Positions 46,211 to 59,523 of a stretch of 64,000 nt of DNA are shown piece after piece (position 1 is the first letter of the stretch; the number at the start of each line of letters is the position of its first letter). The stretch is taken from positions 18,221,002 through 18,285,001 of the forward strand of contig NC_045148.1 of NCBI RefSeq assembly GCF_008831285.2, given 5' to 3'. Source of the stretch: Nymphaea colorata (taxonomy: Eukaryota; Streptophyta; Magnoliopsida; Nymphaeales; Nymphaeaceae). Made by a program: the position numbers and the translations under genes. The notes beneath the pieces are model-generated. The model was not told where the DNA came from. It did not search any database and worked only from the letters and a program-made list of their open reading frames with translations.

Positions 46211-48504
46211 TCACAAACCTTGAGGGGTACCAAACAAAAGCGGAAGCTTCTTCCAGTCCCATGAATCTAAATTTGTGGAAGCAACAGCATAGATCGTAAC
46301 TCCAACAGTAATGATTAGTATACTAGCCTTCGCACAACTTCCACGGCTGGCCACCTTTGCAAGTAGTGCCTTGCAAAGCTTGTCCGTGAGTCTAATGGAT
46401 GCTAGGCAATCTGCATCTGTTTCCCCACCATTCACGGTTTGCTCATTCTATTGTGCAATAACGAATAGTTTAGTTTATGAAGGGAGCAAAGGAGCTTCGA
46501 GAAGGGTACAAGAAAGGGTGTTGATGTACTTGCCTTCAGTCTCAGAGTCTTGAGGGTCCGCCTAAGATTATCAAAGGGCCTGAGTTTTGTTGAGTATTGC
46601 TTCCATTCTTCAGAAATTTTTGTTAGAACAACAACACTGGCATCAATATTTTTAACGTGTGCATTTTCCTGTTGGCAAATTTCAAACCAAAACCCTGTCA
46701 TGTTAGATGCATATATGGTGGATGCAAAAGACAAAGAGAAAGTAAATGCTGAAAACACAAACCCATTGCTTATAGCATTCAGAACTCTGAGTGAGACACC
46801 AAATAAATATTTCTGCAGCTTCCCCTGACAGCTCTGGGTTGTCTGTCCAAAAATAGAAAGCTCCAGGAATAAGCTTAAGACAAATAGTGGATGCTAAACT
46901 CAAACTGATACTGACGGAAATGAGTAAAAACTAGAAGCCTAGAACCCATGTAGACGTGTTATTTAACTCTATGAAATTACTAAACCTATCAGTGCACCAG
47001 TGACAGACATTTGGAGCCAGGCTGGTCCATTATAGAAATGGAACTGTGGCGGTCACTTGAAACAACCAGAGAGCTTGTAGTACTGAAAATTTCTACAATT
47101 GACTAAAATAGCCATCAATTCATCATGTTTGGTGAGAAAAGTGGTGCATTATTTGCCAACATCCAAGACCTATATATGATTTTTCAGATTGGAACCTGAG
47201 CCCTTTATTGATGAAAAAGGAGGGGTCCACCAAGGACCTTACTTTTACTAATTGCTGAGAATGTGATTGGAAGTAGTTGCTGTGCCACTTGTTTCACAGC
47301 TCTGCTTCCAGGGGAACCTGCAAGCGCCAGCTCCTTCAGGAAAGGATATACAGCTTGAAACCTTTCACTTGCCTGTAGAGCATGGGCAATTAAAAGTAGT
47401 TCCTTGAAAGAATAAGAACAACATAAAATGAAAAACATGCAGAAAAGGCTAACCTTAATTCTAGCTGAAGGGATAGGGAATGTAGCATGGATCAATAAAT
47501 CAAATGCAGAGGGTGGTACCAGGCGCTCTCCTTTTCTCACGGCACCATTCAGTAAAACAGGCCTTGCTTTAGGGCTTGACAAGATTCTGTAAATACACGT
47601 CCTTTAGAAATAATCACCAGGATAAAGATTTGTATAAACAGCATGAAGTCCCCACACAAACCTCTCCAACAACTGCAAGATCAGGTCTCTCGATTGGGGA
47701 TTGCTTGATTTGCTTGAAGCCATAGGCATTAAAATTTGAACCAACAAAGACATCCCCAAGGCCAGGTCACCTTGAGATGCCTAGAAGAATGAAATTCAGT
47801 TCAGTATCAATGCCAAATAGATTTACATTGTGCTTCAGCTACTAACAAATAACAAGTCACAAGGTCAGGACACATTGTTCACACCTGTGCAATAACCCAT
47901 ACCAAAACAGGAATTTTCTCTTGCCCTTGATATTTTGGGTTAGTTTTCAGCGTCTGCACAAGACCCAACAATGCTTCTGGTCTTCGCCTTACCACCATGG
48001 CCAGGACGAGAAAAATGGCCACCTGGATTATAGCAGTGAGCTTTCAGAAGACATAGAAATGAACTGCTAAAAATTTTGTTGTGTCTGGCATCAGTTATAC
48101 AAGATAAGAAGCTCTCATATGAAGAAACAATATCAAGATCATCACATAAAATCAAATAACAGGACCAGGATCAAGAAATTCTAATGATCACGAGAAATAG
48201 CAGGACTTGAAATATCTTAAAGTACACTACCCCAATGAAAAAATAGGAGAAAAATGAATGCGACAAAAAAAGTGTATGTGAAACTTCCTTTTGACTGACA
48301 AAATACTAAAAAATGACTACATAATTGTGGTTTTCTAACCATGGGATCCTTTGAACAGAAACATCCAGACATGTTCATATTTCTATTTTGCCTTTTCCGT
48401 CATGTTATCAAATCGAGATGCTCAACAAACACTTCCACTAATTCAAACATATTGGGCTTCATTGATCTACCTTTTGATGTACATGGTTCACATATTGTTG
48501 ACGG

Positions 48505-48557
<53 letters not shown>

Positions 48558-51500
48558 AATCGACCAAAATGTAGTTTTCATGTATTGATTTTCCATTTCT
48601 CTAAATACAAAACCTTCTATGCATCCAGAAACAGCCCAGACCTACCAGTTTTCCAAATTATGGACCAGCCTAGAGACTAATAAAACAGTTTTCCAAAGCA
48701 AGTGGTCCTCTCCCAGCAAACCAGTCCTTGGGCACCTATGTCGCATAGGTATGGGTGATAGTGGGGGGGCTGGTATTGGTGTAAGTGCAGAGTACTTTCA
48801 AAAAACTTGGGTCCGCTGACGCGCGCACGTGTGTGTGTGTGTATAAAGATGTTAACAAAACTGAAAACAAATAGATTAAGAAATGTACAAGCACAGCAGC
48901 AAGAGGAAGCAACAGTTCAATGAGTAGAAGATGTTGGAAAAAGCGGCCAAATACCAGTATAGATGCATAGTTTTTCCAAAAACAAAACCCCAAAATTTGG
49001 ATGATTTTGGACTCAATCAACTTTGACCAAGTTCAAAATTGGACAGACTCTGCCTCGGGTGCATTGACCGCATCCGACTCGGTCAACCCCACACCCAAGC
49101 AGTGTTTGAAGCAGTACTGCCACTGGTACCAGTGTCAATATGTCACTCCAATGTCTGTGTGACATAGTTAGTCACTTAGATCAGACAAGGTGGCCATAAG
49201 CAAGACGTGGCATAGAGAAATTTCACCAAAAATTTCCCTATATGACTTTGCAACAACAAAAGAATGCATCCACAATTAGATTGCAACTTAACAGGCAACT
49301 GAATTGCAACAATCTCTTCTTGTTTCTAAGTGCTTCTTCTTCTTGCCGACCACAAAACTTACTAAAATTTTCATCCGAGGCACCATGACAGAATGAAAGA
49401 ACCTTACTTTATTTGACCATCACCCAGTCACAAAAGCACATGATAAAGGGGCCCAACACATAATTAGCTGGAACAACCATGTGATTTAATCTTCCATAGG
49501 GAAATGCACAATGACAAAAGTTAGGAGCTATAACATGCAAGCCATCATAATAGGAGTTGAATGCACAAAAAACAAAAATTTCCATCCCACTTTCAGGAAT
49601 TAGACTCAAAGATAAGTTGTGTTCACATCGAAGATTAAGCAAGGAAGCATTTTTATGATTAATGAGTAATTCTACTATCAGAAACATTTACCTAAAAAAA
49701 TTTTTATGATGAAACATCCACAGCAGAAAGATAGTCACCTGTCCTTTAGATGATGGCTTCTGCGGAATGGACTTTTTTGAACTCTTTGCACTGCCTTGAT
49801 GGGCGGCAAGATCCACAAAGATACTGTCCAATGCCCATAACATAAATTCACCAAGAGCCTCTACAGGTCTTTGGCCTATCCAGTCAACAGATGTCACATA
49901 TACATCCTCAGAAATGTAACTAACAGGTACCTGGAGGAAAAAAGAAAAAGGAAAAATAGTTGAGACATTTAACCTTGCAAGCTATTTACTACCTTAAATC
50001 CTATACAATTTTAGGCAACAAGGAAAAGGATTATAGAAAAAATAATATTACATCATCATGTGTAATGGTGGCATAGACAATTAAAATTTCAACAATTAGA
50101 GCATAAACACTTAGATAACAAAAGCAAACGTATGATCCATGTACACATATGTCAGTGAAATCAAGTTTCTATACTGCTGATCATTCACCTAAAATAGATA
50201 TTCATAGAAAATGATAATCCATCACCTTGAACATCAACTACATCTTTCTGCACCACAATAACTTATTGGACCCTCATGCTATTGTTAAAGCTCAAAAATG
50301 TTGTTACTCTGAAACATAACTGGATAAATCAGTGGTATAAATTTGTTTATGAAGTGATAATAGAGTTCCCCATCGACAAAGCCCAAAGTTAAAAAAAGGG
50401 GAGGTGTACATCAAATATAGCAATCATGAATTACCTTTTTATATTTGATCTCATGCCCGACAGCTACAATAACAGAACAAAGATGGAAGAGGAAAGAAGA
50501 AAAGGAGAACATAGCATATACTCAACTAGGCAGAAAAATAGACCAAGTCACTCATAGTTCAGAAAATAGCCGTTCCAAGTCACGTATGAGCCATTTACAA
50601 GCACTTCATGCTTAATGAGCTCAGCGCTAACCAATGACTGCTGCAGAATACAGGTGCATGTGTGCATATTCTCCCTTTGAGAGAGATAACTACCAAATCA
50701 AAAGTAACCGCGTGAAGAGGGACCATGAGTTGGAGATCTGCACAGGGCCCTCCCCAATGCGCAATGTACACAAACTATGTTGGAAATGGAAACAGAATGC
50801 CCTGGTTGGCTGCATGGGTGACTCTCACACATGATATTGGTCGGTATATCTAATTTTTTCTCATAGTAAAAACGCTCAAACGTAAGCTAGCAGACAATAC
50901 CAGTGTGCCAAAAAAAAACAAAAAAACACGTAAACACTCTTTTGCTTCATCAGAAAGATGCATCATAATAAACAAAGAAGCCGGTCAACATGCCCATTAG
51001 ATACCGCGAGGACCTAGCAACTTCTTTGTGACGAAAAGGGCATACAGTGTTCAAGTAGGGGCCTAGTATAACTCTGGAGTAAGAAATAGTAGATGCGCAT
51101 GCCTAAGGAAAGAGTTTGTCCTCTGATCCACCTAAACAATTTTCAACTTAACGATGGGCATGAAAGCGAAGGGACAAAGATTTTCTGATTAAGTTTGATC
51201 TACGTTGTTGCTTCGAAGAAACCAGCTACGACTAATTCAGTAAGTGGAGATATTGTGTGGCCAGGTTACAATGGCTATCTCCCGACTTAACTTTTTCTAG
51301 ATAGGAGCAACAGATCAAGAGCGCCTCGCAACAGGAGCAAATAAAGATAAAAAAATCTCCAGAGAACAACAACATGAGGATTTCAGATTATTAAGGCCAT
51401 CGTATGCAAGAACAGACCTACCCCAAAACTGACTCGAAATTATAATTAAATCCAAAAACACAATCCACATACATTTGGTTCCTTCATACGCCAACCAGAG

Positions 51501-52246
51501 ATTAACTTACATCCACGATCTTCGAGACGAGGGATTCCTTGAACATCTTTGTCCACGGGAATTGAGATGCGCTAATGCCGGAGAACGCCCTCGCATAGTA
51601 ATCCGCGAATCTTACGAGCTGAATATCCGGTGCATTTTCATATAAACCCTAAATAATAAAAAAACAACAAACAGAAAACGACGTCAGGATTCCGAGTCTT
51701 CTCCAGGTATGAGCGTCCACTAACTAGACCCCGCAAAGAGCCGTGCAACACTAACAATCAATCAAGGGAACGGCAAAAAAGTGCAAGATCAGAGCGCACC
51801 GAGACTTCCGCAAGGAACGCCGAGAGATCACCGGAATCGATCTTGGAGGCAGCCTCGGGGATGGTGACCCTCGGCTTCTTCTGCTTGGGCTTCTCATCAA
51901 CGATCCCGTTGGGGAGAGAATTGTCCACCTCGCTGTCATCACCGTCGTCGGAGCTCGCGCTTCCTCCGGGTCGCTTCACGACAATCTCAGCCGCGGCTGC
52001 TGCCGCTGCGGCGGTCGCCGCCTTCTGAGCCTCTACAGCGCGTCTTCGCCGCTCCTCGGCGTGCTGCTCCACCGATCGGAAGACGTTATCGCTGGCGCCG
52101 TTTTGGTGGAGAGGCTCGCCGCCAGGGGGGTGAGAATTCTCGTGTTTGGGTTTGCGCTGGCGTTTGGGGTAAACGACTTCCTGCCAACCGTGGTCTACCG
52201 GGGAATTCTCGAGATTTTCCATGGAATTCGTGGAGAATTCCTCCAT
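46211..52246 (-). CDS. TMEM214-like membrane protein (DUF2359), 582 aa, ten exons
   Basis: Plant homologue of TMEM214, an endoplasmic-reticulum membrane protein; the animal protein has been linked to ER-stress apoptosis, and the plant role is not established. Exons: 52246-51800, 51648-51511, 49930-49739, 48022-47885, 47780-47662, 47586-47454, 47372-47243, 46842-46763, 46668-46534, 46447-46211. All phases join to 583 codons including TGA. The N-terminus has the family motif DHGWQEVVYPKRQRK, then DNVFRS, an Ala-rich run (about 76-87) and PRVTIPEAASKID. Further family blocks are QFPWTKMFKES, SVDWIGQRPVEALG, NGAVRKGERLVPP, FPIPSARIK and LALAGSPGSRAVKQ. A hydrophobic segment ASILIITVGVTIYAVAS (about 545-561) is the likely C-terminal membrane anchor. 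The last intron (46448-46533) uses a GC donor. Intron 3 contains a TA microsatellite. Confidence 0.93.
48506..48554. repeat. (TA)n microsatellite in intron 3 of the TMEM214-like gene
   Basis: About 24 TA units. Apparent open frames reading YIYIYIY across it are artefacts of the dinucleotide. Confidence 0.95.
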
Positions 52247-55200
52247 TGCAAAAGAATTGGAGGTGATAGTAACAATCAAAAGAAAAAAGAGAGAAAGAGG
52301 GAGAAAGAGAATGAGAGACGGAGTTTGACCCCGGAAAGCGAGGCAAAAAAGGAAGGAAAGGAAAGACAAGGCCCTTTTATATTGCGGCTCCGTGCATGGC
52401 GTGCATTTATTTCCGAAACATCCTTGATTTTGCGTATAATTACCAGATTGGCATCGTCTAGGAATTTTTCCAAATGCGACCACAACTTAAAAGAAATTGA
52501 CACTTTCATTCCTCCCATATTTTGATTAACATGGCAGTGGCACTTTCGGAAAGTACTTTTATGTCACGTTCTCGACCCGACCTTATTTATAAAAAACATT
52601 TTTATTAATGAATAACCTTGGGAATTATTTTGAAGCCCTTGAGCAAAGAGGTAGATGCATTTTTTAATACAAAACAGACATGGTGTTGCAGATCCTTTTA
52701 TGATAAAGTATGAATTGAAAATTACTTTTTCAGTCCCCACAATTTTTATTTAAGTTTTTTATATTCACTCATATACAATAGAGACATTTACTTCTACCCT
52801 ATAAGCCACAAAATTTGTTCTCAACTTGTACACAAATTTATCTTTTCTATACTTTTTTAACTATAAGTAGCATATGGCTATGGGTTTGTGCCATCAATTT
52901 ATTAACTTGTTCAATATTACAAAATATTTTCTACTCTTATAAGCTGGAATCCAGATTTATATCACAACAGGAGAATCTTTTTTAAAAAGTATTGCCTTAA
53001 TGCCGTAAGATCTCATGCTCACAAACAAATTAAAGGGTTTTAACTTTTGCTTTTCTTTTTCTAGCAAAAGAGCATAACAAGCATTCAGCCCAACCAAGGA
53101 GAGCTCCTTATAAAAGGAAGGAGGAATGAATTAATTTTTGTTGGGGCAAAAAAGACCGTTTACCAGAACAATCCCAATATCGTGCGGTTTCTTGTAAATA
53201 TCGGATTAGTAGGCCTACTTTTGCAAATCGAGTCGTTAGGGTGGTCCACTCCCAAAGCATCAACCATCGTTATCGCCAAATGTCGTTATCAAGTCACGAG
53301 AAACTCGTTAAATTCAAAGCGGACAAAAATTGTTTTATTTTCACGTGAAAAAATGTTGAAATAGACAGATGCATAGACCAAACTAATCTCACTTGGTGCA
53401 CCGTTGCTGTCAGCATCCATACTGATTTCTGGCGTTTTTTTGTTTTTAATCATGTACATGCAAACATGAGTGTAATTCTGACTACTTAGGAGGTAAGAGA
53501 CAAAAAAATAACACTTCTTTTAAATTAAAATATCAAATCATTTTTTTGTTTAATTTAACTTCTTAAATATAAACTTAGGAGTGGCTCTGGAACAATTCGA
53601 ATATTAAGTCAATCAATTTTTTTAGTGTTCATAAACATGTTAGCATGTTTATATCCTCCAAGGTTTTCACACATTCAATGGTGATGTCATGGACTTGAGG
53701 TCGCTATTTGACAATTTGTCGTCGACATGAGGATCTCACTCAAAATAGAAACGTTACACATTCAAAATTTTGGTAAACAGCTAAATAAAAATTTAGCCAT
53801 CTACCTTTTCAAAAGAAATTCTTCTTTAAACTTCAGTTCTGTCCTTTGTTCCAATAAGAACCAGTCTGTCAACTAATAATAGCAAAGAATCTGTCCCCCA
53901 TCGTCACATGATGATGCATGGTAGTTGCTCCATTATCCAAATTTGGCGTGCAAAAAACAAAAGGGCAGTGTTATATATGAGGTAAAGGACAACTTTTATA
54001 TATTAATTCAACGAATTGATTTCCAACTATGATAATGGCACCACATTTACGCTGCATTTGTTTCATGCATATGCAGTTAAATAATAATTTTTCACCAACT
54101 GCATACTCCTTAATGTCAAATATTTTACACTTTTTTCACAAGAAGAAATCGTGTTATGGTTAACACGAAATTCCTTCATAAAATGATAAGTTTTTCTTCA
54201 AAAAAATTGCTCTTACAGTTTTAATTAATTTTATTCCAAAAGATTAGTTTCTTGAATTGCTTCGACATGTTTCTGCAATAAGTTTATCCTTTGGCATCTG
54301 CGGTCTCCTCACCAATGGTGCAAAGTTTTAACGATTCAATACTTGGAAGGTTCTAAAAATGTTCACCATTTTTTTTTTCTGTGCCAAATTGTCACGCAGG
54401 TTCTATCAAGTCCCGAAGAAACTGCGCCCGAGCTTGTGGCATAAAACCCAAAAACAATAGTTTGCTCCCAAGTCTATGCCTTCTTAGGCTTATGCAGAGG
54501 ATGCCTAAGGGGGCATTTGACATCCAGAACACTCATCACAGTTTCCTATTTCTTATGAATCCGTTTCAAAGATTGTGTTTCATGAATGCCTCAACCTCAA
54601 TGAGGCACATTTATAAAACACTGCGCCAATGTTTCTGTTACCAAATGCCCCCAAGGAAATCAAACCAGCGACTGGCTCAACTAGCTACACCAAACACCTC
54701 GGTGTAGACTTGTTCTGGTGGATTTTGCAACAGAATCAAATCATGAGCATCCATAGAATGTTCACCAATCTTAGGTGCAGTTACGCGCCAATACAAGTAG
54801 TATTTTCCTCTCGATCCATTTCTTTCATGGCTCTCTGATGCCGCGACATCATTTGTATTCTTTCAGCTCTTACAGTATTAAGAATTGGAAAGCGCAGGGC
54901 GTGGATAGATTTCAGGAATTTTGTTTCTGCACTCGCCTTCTCAAGAAATTGACATCACTTCAATAAGTTAGTCTGACTAGACAAAAAAGAACCATCGATG
55001 TGCTTACTGTAACTCGGAAAGAGAACAATATTTGTGCTGACAAAACATAATAAACATTCCACAGGATCTTTGTATACCTTCCAAATCAACCTTGTATTCA
55101 AGAATTGCAGTAACGAAGTACATGATAAGATCCTGTGTTAAATTTACCAGGCTCTCCCCCAGCTTTTAGGATAATATATTTCAGGGAGGACACCAATCTT

Positions 55201-55509
55201 ATTCTTTCAGACTTCCCTAGTATTTGATGGGTTCCTACACCAATTTTCCAGCTCAACTTCATCAGAGTACAACATTAGCTTGTCTTTTCCTCTTCTAGTT
55301 AGCTTCAGGGTACTATAGTGACCTACCAGGAACTCAGCGTCCATATAATACACCTTCTCGGATCCCTTCATATGGTAGCGCAAAAGATGGCCCCAGGTCT
55401 GCTACCCTCCAAAGATTTCGGGGAAGGAAATCAATTTTGCCTTCAAGGAGACACCCATTATTTTCTCAATCAGTATACTTCTCAATTCCAAGACATGTTC
55501 AGATGTTTC
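52247..55509. other. Intergenic between TMEM214-like gene and unnamed gene
   Basis: The left 250 bp is the TMEM214-like promoter and leader, with a purine-rich GAGAAAGAGGGAGAAAGAGA-type tract near 52280-52320. A MITE-like element lies at 54509-54652. The right-hand part (about 55000-55509) should carry the 3' UTR of the downstream minus-strand gene. I see no other gene. Confidence 0.55.
54509..54652. mobile_element. MITE-like element with 11-bp inverted ends
   Basis: Starts GGGGGCATTTG and ends CAAATGCCCCC, 144 bp in all, non-coding. No clear target duplication could be read (CTAA on the left, AAGG on the right). A small non-autonomous DNA transposon is the simplest reading. Confidence 0.6.
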
Positions 55510-58500
55510 TTATTGACCTTCTCGCTGCTCACCAGACTCAACATCTTCCACGCTTTCCATGTCTGTGAGATCCTTACTCATGGTAAATACCCAACTGTCG
55601 CCCTCTTTTATTTCCCACTGTCTTTTAAGCTCATTGATGGCGTTGGTTGCAGCTGCTGCGACAGCAGGGTTGCTATCTTGTGCCAGCCTCTGCTTAGATA
55701 GACGTGAACACATCCACAAAATAAATTAATCTTACTTTAAGAACATGGTTCAATCAGTAGGGAATTAATCATGTACAAGACTTGAGTCAGAGACTGAAAT
55801 ATTGATGCAGTCTACTAGAAATATTAAAAAACAGTACCTGCAAGGCCCCCATGCCTGCATTGCCAAGAGTCCACATAGACGGTGCTGCTGCCAAGGCATT
55901 CGCCAGAGCCTGCCTGCAACACAGAGCCAAGTTAAGCATGAGCAACAAGCCAATACTAATATAACCGTTTGATATTCTGAATCAGTGTGAACAAATTTAA
56001 CATAAAAAGATGAAAAGGAAAATCACGTGAAAGGCAATACAAGTTACAAACCTGGTACCAACATCAGGAGAACTAGAGCATTCGGCCAATAAAGAAACAC
56101 TACTTTTCCCATCCATTGCATCAAGATCTATTAGAGTTGCCACTAGCAATTCTAGCTGCAGTCAATAAACGGAAAAGAAAAAATTATTATTTTAAAAATA
56201 TCAAGAACTCATCTTAAAAGCTTCTTTATTATGTGATACTGGTCGCAGACCTCCTCTGGATCAGTGTAGTCAATTCCATCGGCTTCAGATAGTGCAGTTG
56301 CCATGCTCAAATAAGCTTCCTGTGAAGACCCATTTGGAAGAAAATGAATATGTTTTTTCCAATGCCATCCAGGCCATGTAGGTGGAAAAGTTAAAGTGGT
56401 AATTGGTAAACTTGAAACCTGTATAGCAGCTATACGATCAGAAGATATTTCTCCAGAGAGGAAGTCCATAGTCTTGCCGTTCTTCTCAAGCATGATATGT
56501 CCCCTAAGATCATCCTTGTCCTGTTCAAAGACTCCATCTTTTCTTGGACTAGAAAAGATATATCTCATGTTTTTAGATACAGTGGCTCCAACTTAAATGA
56601 TTAAACTGGGAAAAAGTAGATGCTTACAACTGGTACATTTTGTTCACCATCATGTCATGAATGTTCTTGACAAACTGCAAATATAACAAAAATTACTTGA
56701 GAAACAAGAAAAAAAATTCAAGAATACAAAAACTTCAACCACCATCATTAAACTTCTTGAACCAAAAACTTACATTATTTTTTTGAATTCCTTTGTGGAT
56801 ATGGAATGCTGGATAAATGTGCTTGTTTTATGAAATTTAAGAACATGATATGGCACACGCAAGGCCTTGCAGATGTCTTGCTTAGAGACGAAAACTATTA
56901 AAATATCCTTATCATGCGCCAGACAGGAAGAATAATTTAACTGCAGGAGTATTACGTCCAGAAAATGGCTTCTGGATGATAATGAGGGATAGAGCATTTT
57001 TTCTTCCACCAAAAAAATAAATATGTTACCTGCAGTGCCATAAAAGCATCTTCCATTGCACGTCTCTTAACAACAAAATCAGCTCGCCGCAAATCAGCCT
57101 TGCAAGTTGTAAAAAGAAAAAATGTTAATAATACGTTCAAAAAACGGCCAAACATCATGATATTCATTGTAATGATTGATCTGAAAGTTATATCATAAAA
57201 TCAAACCCATAGACTGGAACATGTAGTTTTTGTACAGTCCATTCTTTTAATCTTTGGATAGCCACATTAGTCTTGTGTTTGACCTCAAATACCCACTCAC
57301 ATCCAAATACCTTTCTGCTCTTGTTTTATCAATAATACCCGAAGTCTTACAAGTTCCAAGCTTGCTTCACCCGTTGTCTTCATCTATGGCTTAGCAGTAG
57401 TTGCTGGCATCCTTCTTTACTGGACCTACGCAACTCAAGATTTCTCTTGTCCTTTTGTACACTGCACAGACTACAGAACTTTTTTGCACTCGTGCAGCAA
57501 TGCTTATCTTAGATAATTTTTGACCATCCATGTCTTTCTTCAAGGTTTAGATCTTCAGTGCATGGACCTAACCAAATTATCAGTTAGACCATAATATGTT
57601 CTTGAGTTGAGACTACCAGAAATTTAGACCTCTTTGCAACAGAGACAGGATGAAGGAAAGATTGTTCCTTCATTCTGCTCATAATTCAACCTTTGCTTTT
57701 AAAAGTAAAAAAATAATTTACTGGCATACTGCATTAAAATTGGCAAAACAACAGAAAACCAAATTTCTTCCAACTACAAACAAGAATTTGAGTTCCTTAA
57801 CATGCCATTGAGCAGAACGGTAAAGACAACAGTTTCACCTTACACAAGTTATTTCATAACGCACAAAGTTAACCAAGTTTAAATCTACAATATAGCACAA
57901 TGCATGCATCTTGCAAAAAATTTGTCATAGTAAACCAAATCATAAGATGTTAACCAACATAAAGTGGAGCCTAAGATTTCCAAATGTTTCAATAACAGAG
58001 TTTCAGCTCAAGTAAACTGCTAAGCCTAATAAAAAATAACACAGGGACAGAAATATAACCTCCAGTGCACCATCACTCCAATGCCGATCTGCAGCCTTTT
58101 TCAATTTAGTTTGGGCTTCATCTTTAAAAGTCTAATTTAGTAAAGTCAAATAATACAATGTTAATTTTTTGAAGGTTAACCAAACATACCAAAATATGAA
58201 CACCCAAAACAGACTTAACCAAGAATTTAACTTTACGTTTGTATCTATCTTACTTTAGCCATATGCTGCAGGCGAGCAGCTTTTATTTTCATACCGTGAT
58301 CAATCTTCTCAGTATCCTCCCGTGCTCGAGCTGCATGATGTTATGATCAAACTTCAAAAAGAACACCCCAAAAAGAGCATGGTCGAAATCACGGTATTCA
58401 TTCTAGTCACGGACAAAAACTAACATGCAATTAATTGAACATACTAGTTATCAGGACTTACCATCAAGTTTCAGGAAGCCCAAACCAAGAATTGCAACAT

Positions 58501-59523
58501 CTTGACGTGCACGGTTGTTCAGCCTTGTTATTCCCCTGAAGATCATCTCAGTTAACTCATAAATGGTCTCCCCATTTCATATAAACCAATGGTAAAGATG
58601 ACTGACAGTGAACATATATGTAATAACACATGCAGACATATACAGCACAAACACATGCATGAAGATATGAACACACATACAGACAAAAAGTATGTGCATT
58701 TTATGATTCTGAAAACTTTTAAAATGATGCTATTTTAGCATTAGGTTTCAGCTTGATCGACGTACTGCAATTACTAAAGCAAAACGCATTCTTAGCCATA
58801 ATTCTAAGAATCTAAACTGCATAGCATCGTTAAACATGCTTTCCCTTTATACTACTACAACTACCATGCGTCACAACTGCAATGCCATCTTAAGAACTGT
58901 TTAAGATACAGACACTGAATTTGCTTGAAAAAAAAAGAAAAGCATTTAGTAATAAACAGTAGAATGAATTAGCATGCAACATACCGTGAGAGTAAGACTA
59001 TGTCATTACGAGCTCTTTCATTTACATATTTAGCATCATTGCAGGCAAATTTACAAGCTTCTGCTAGGCCTTTGCTTACATTACTTGAACTGTCATGACG
59101 CCGTCCAGAATCATCAACAAATAAAGACTCTATGAGCTCTCCTTCCCCATCTCTATTTTGGGAACTGTTGTAAACATAGAATTTTCATATGTTAAATAGC
59201 ACTTGAAATATTATCCATCAAAGTTGATTATCAGATAGATTTGACAAAGACAATATTCCAAACCTGCAACCTCGACGTTCACAGGCTTCCGTCTCATGAA
59301 CCCTTGAGGGTCCACAAGATACTTTGATATTTTGACCGAAGGAAGAACTTTGAATTACTTTTTCATGGGAGATTCTCAGTCTTGCACCAAAGGAGTGGCA
59401 TGTGCTAAGCCTTCTGAACTCAAGTTTCTGGTTTGAATGGTAGGCTCCATTTTTGTGCGGTGAATTGGTCACAGAGCAAAATATGCCACAAGGATCAGCA
59501 AGATGCAAGATGTCAGTGGCCAT
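55510..59523 (-). CDS. Plant protein of unknown function, ARM/HEAT-like C-terminus, 445 aa, twelve exons
   Basis: I recognise no named family. Exons: 59523-59264, 59164-58985, 58535-58462, 58330-58254, 58131-58060, 57098-57030, 56674-56628, 56548-56419, 56319-56251, 56155-56052, 55913-55838, 55689-55510; all GT-AG, phases join to 446 codons ending TAA. The first ATG is at 59523 (MATDILHLADPCGIF). The N-terminal 75 residues are rich in Ser, Arg and His with few acids, like a plastid transit peptide (inference). The middle is a charged helical region (ITRLNNRARQDVAILGLGFL, TEKIDHGMKIKAARLQHMAK, KADLRRADFVVKRRAME). The C-terminus, LELLVATLIDLDAMDGKSSV...ALANALAAAPSMWTLGNAGM...NPAVAAAATNAINELKRQWE, looks like paired helices of an ARM/HEAT repeat. 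Many exons are shorter than 80 nt, so the model rests on phase continuity rather than on long frames. Confidence 0.82.
57190..57340 (-). other. Possible copia reverse-transcriptase remnant in intron 5 of the unnamed gene
   Basis: The minus strand reads GCEWVFEVKHKTNVAIQRLK, resembling the start of a copia reverse transcriptase (GCKWVFK.K...G.I.R.K). The region around it is degenerate, with no LTRs. The match is short and chance cannot be excluded. Confidence 0.35.

Noticed and set aside
48341-48680. Frames rich in repeated YIYIYI
   Set aside because: They arise from the TA microsatellite inside an intron.
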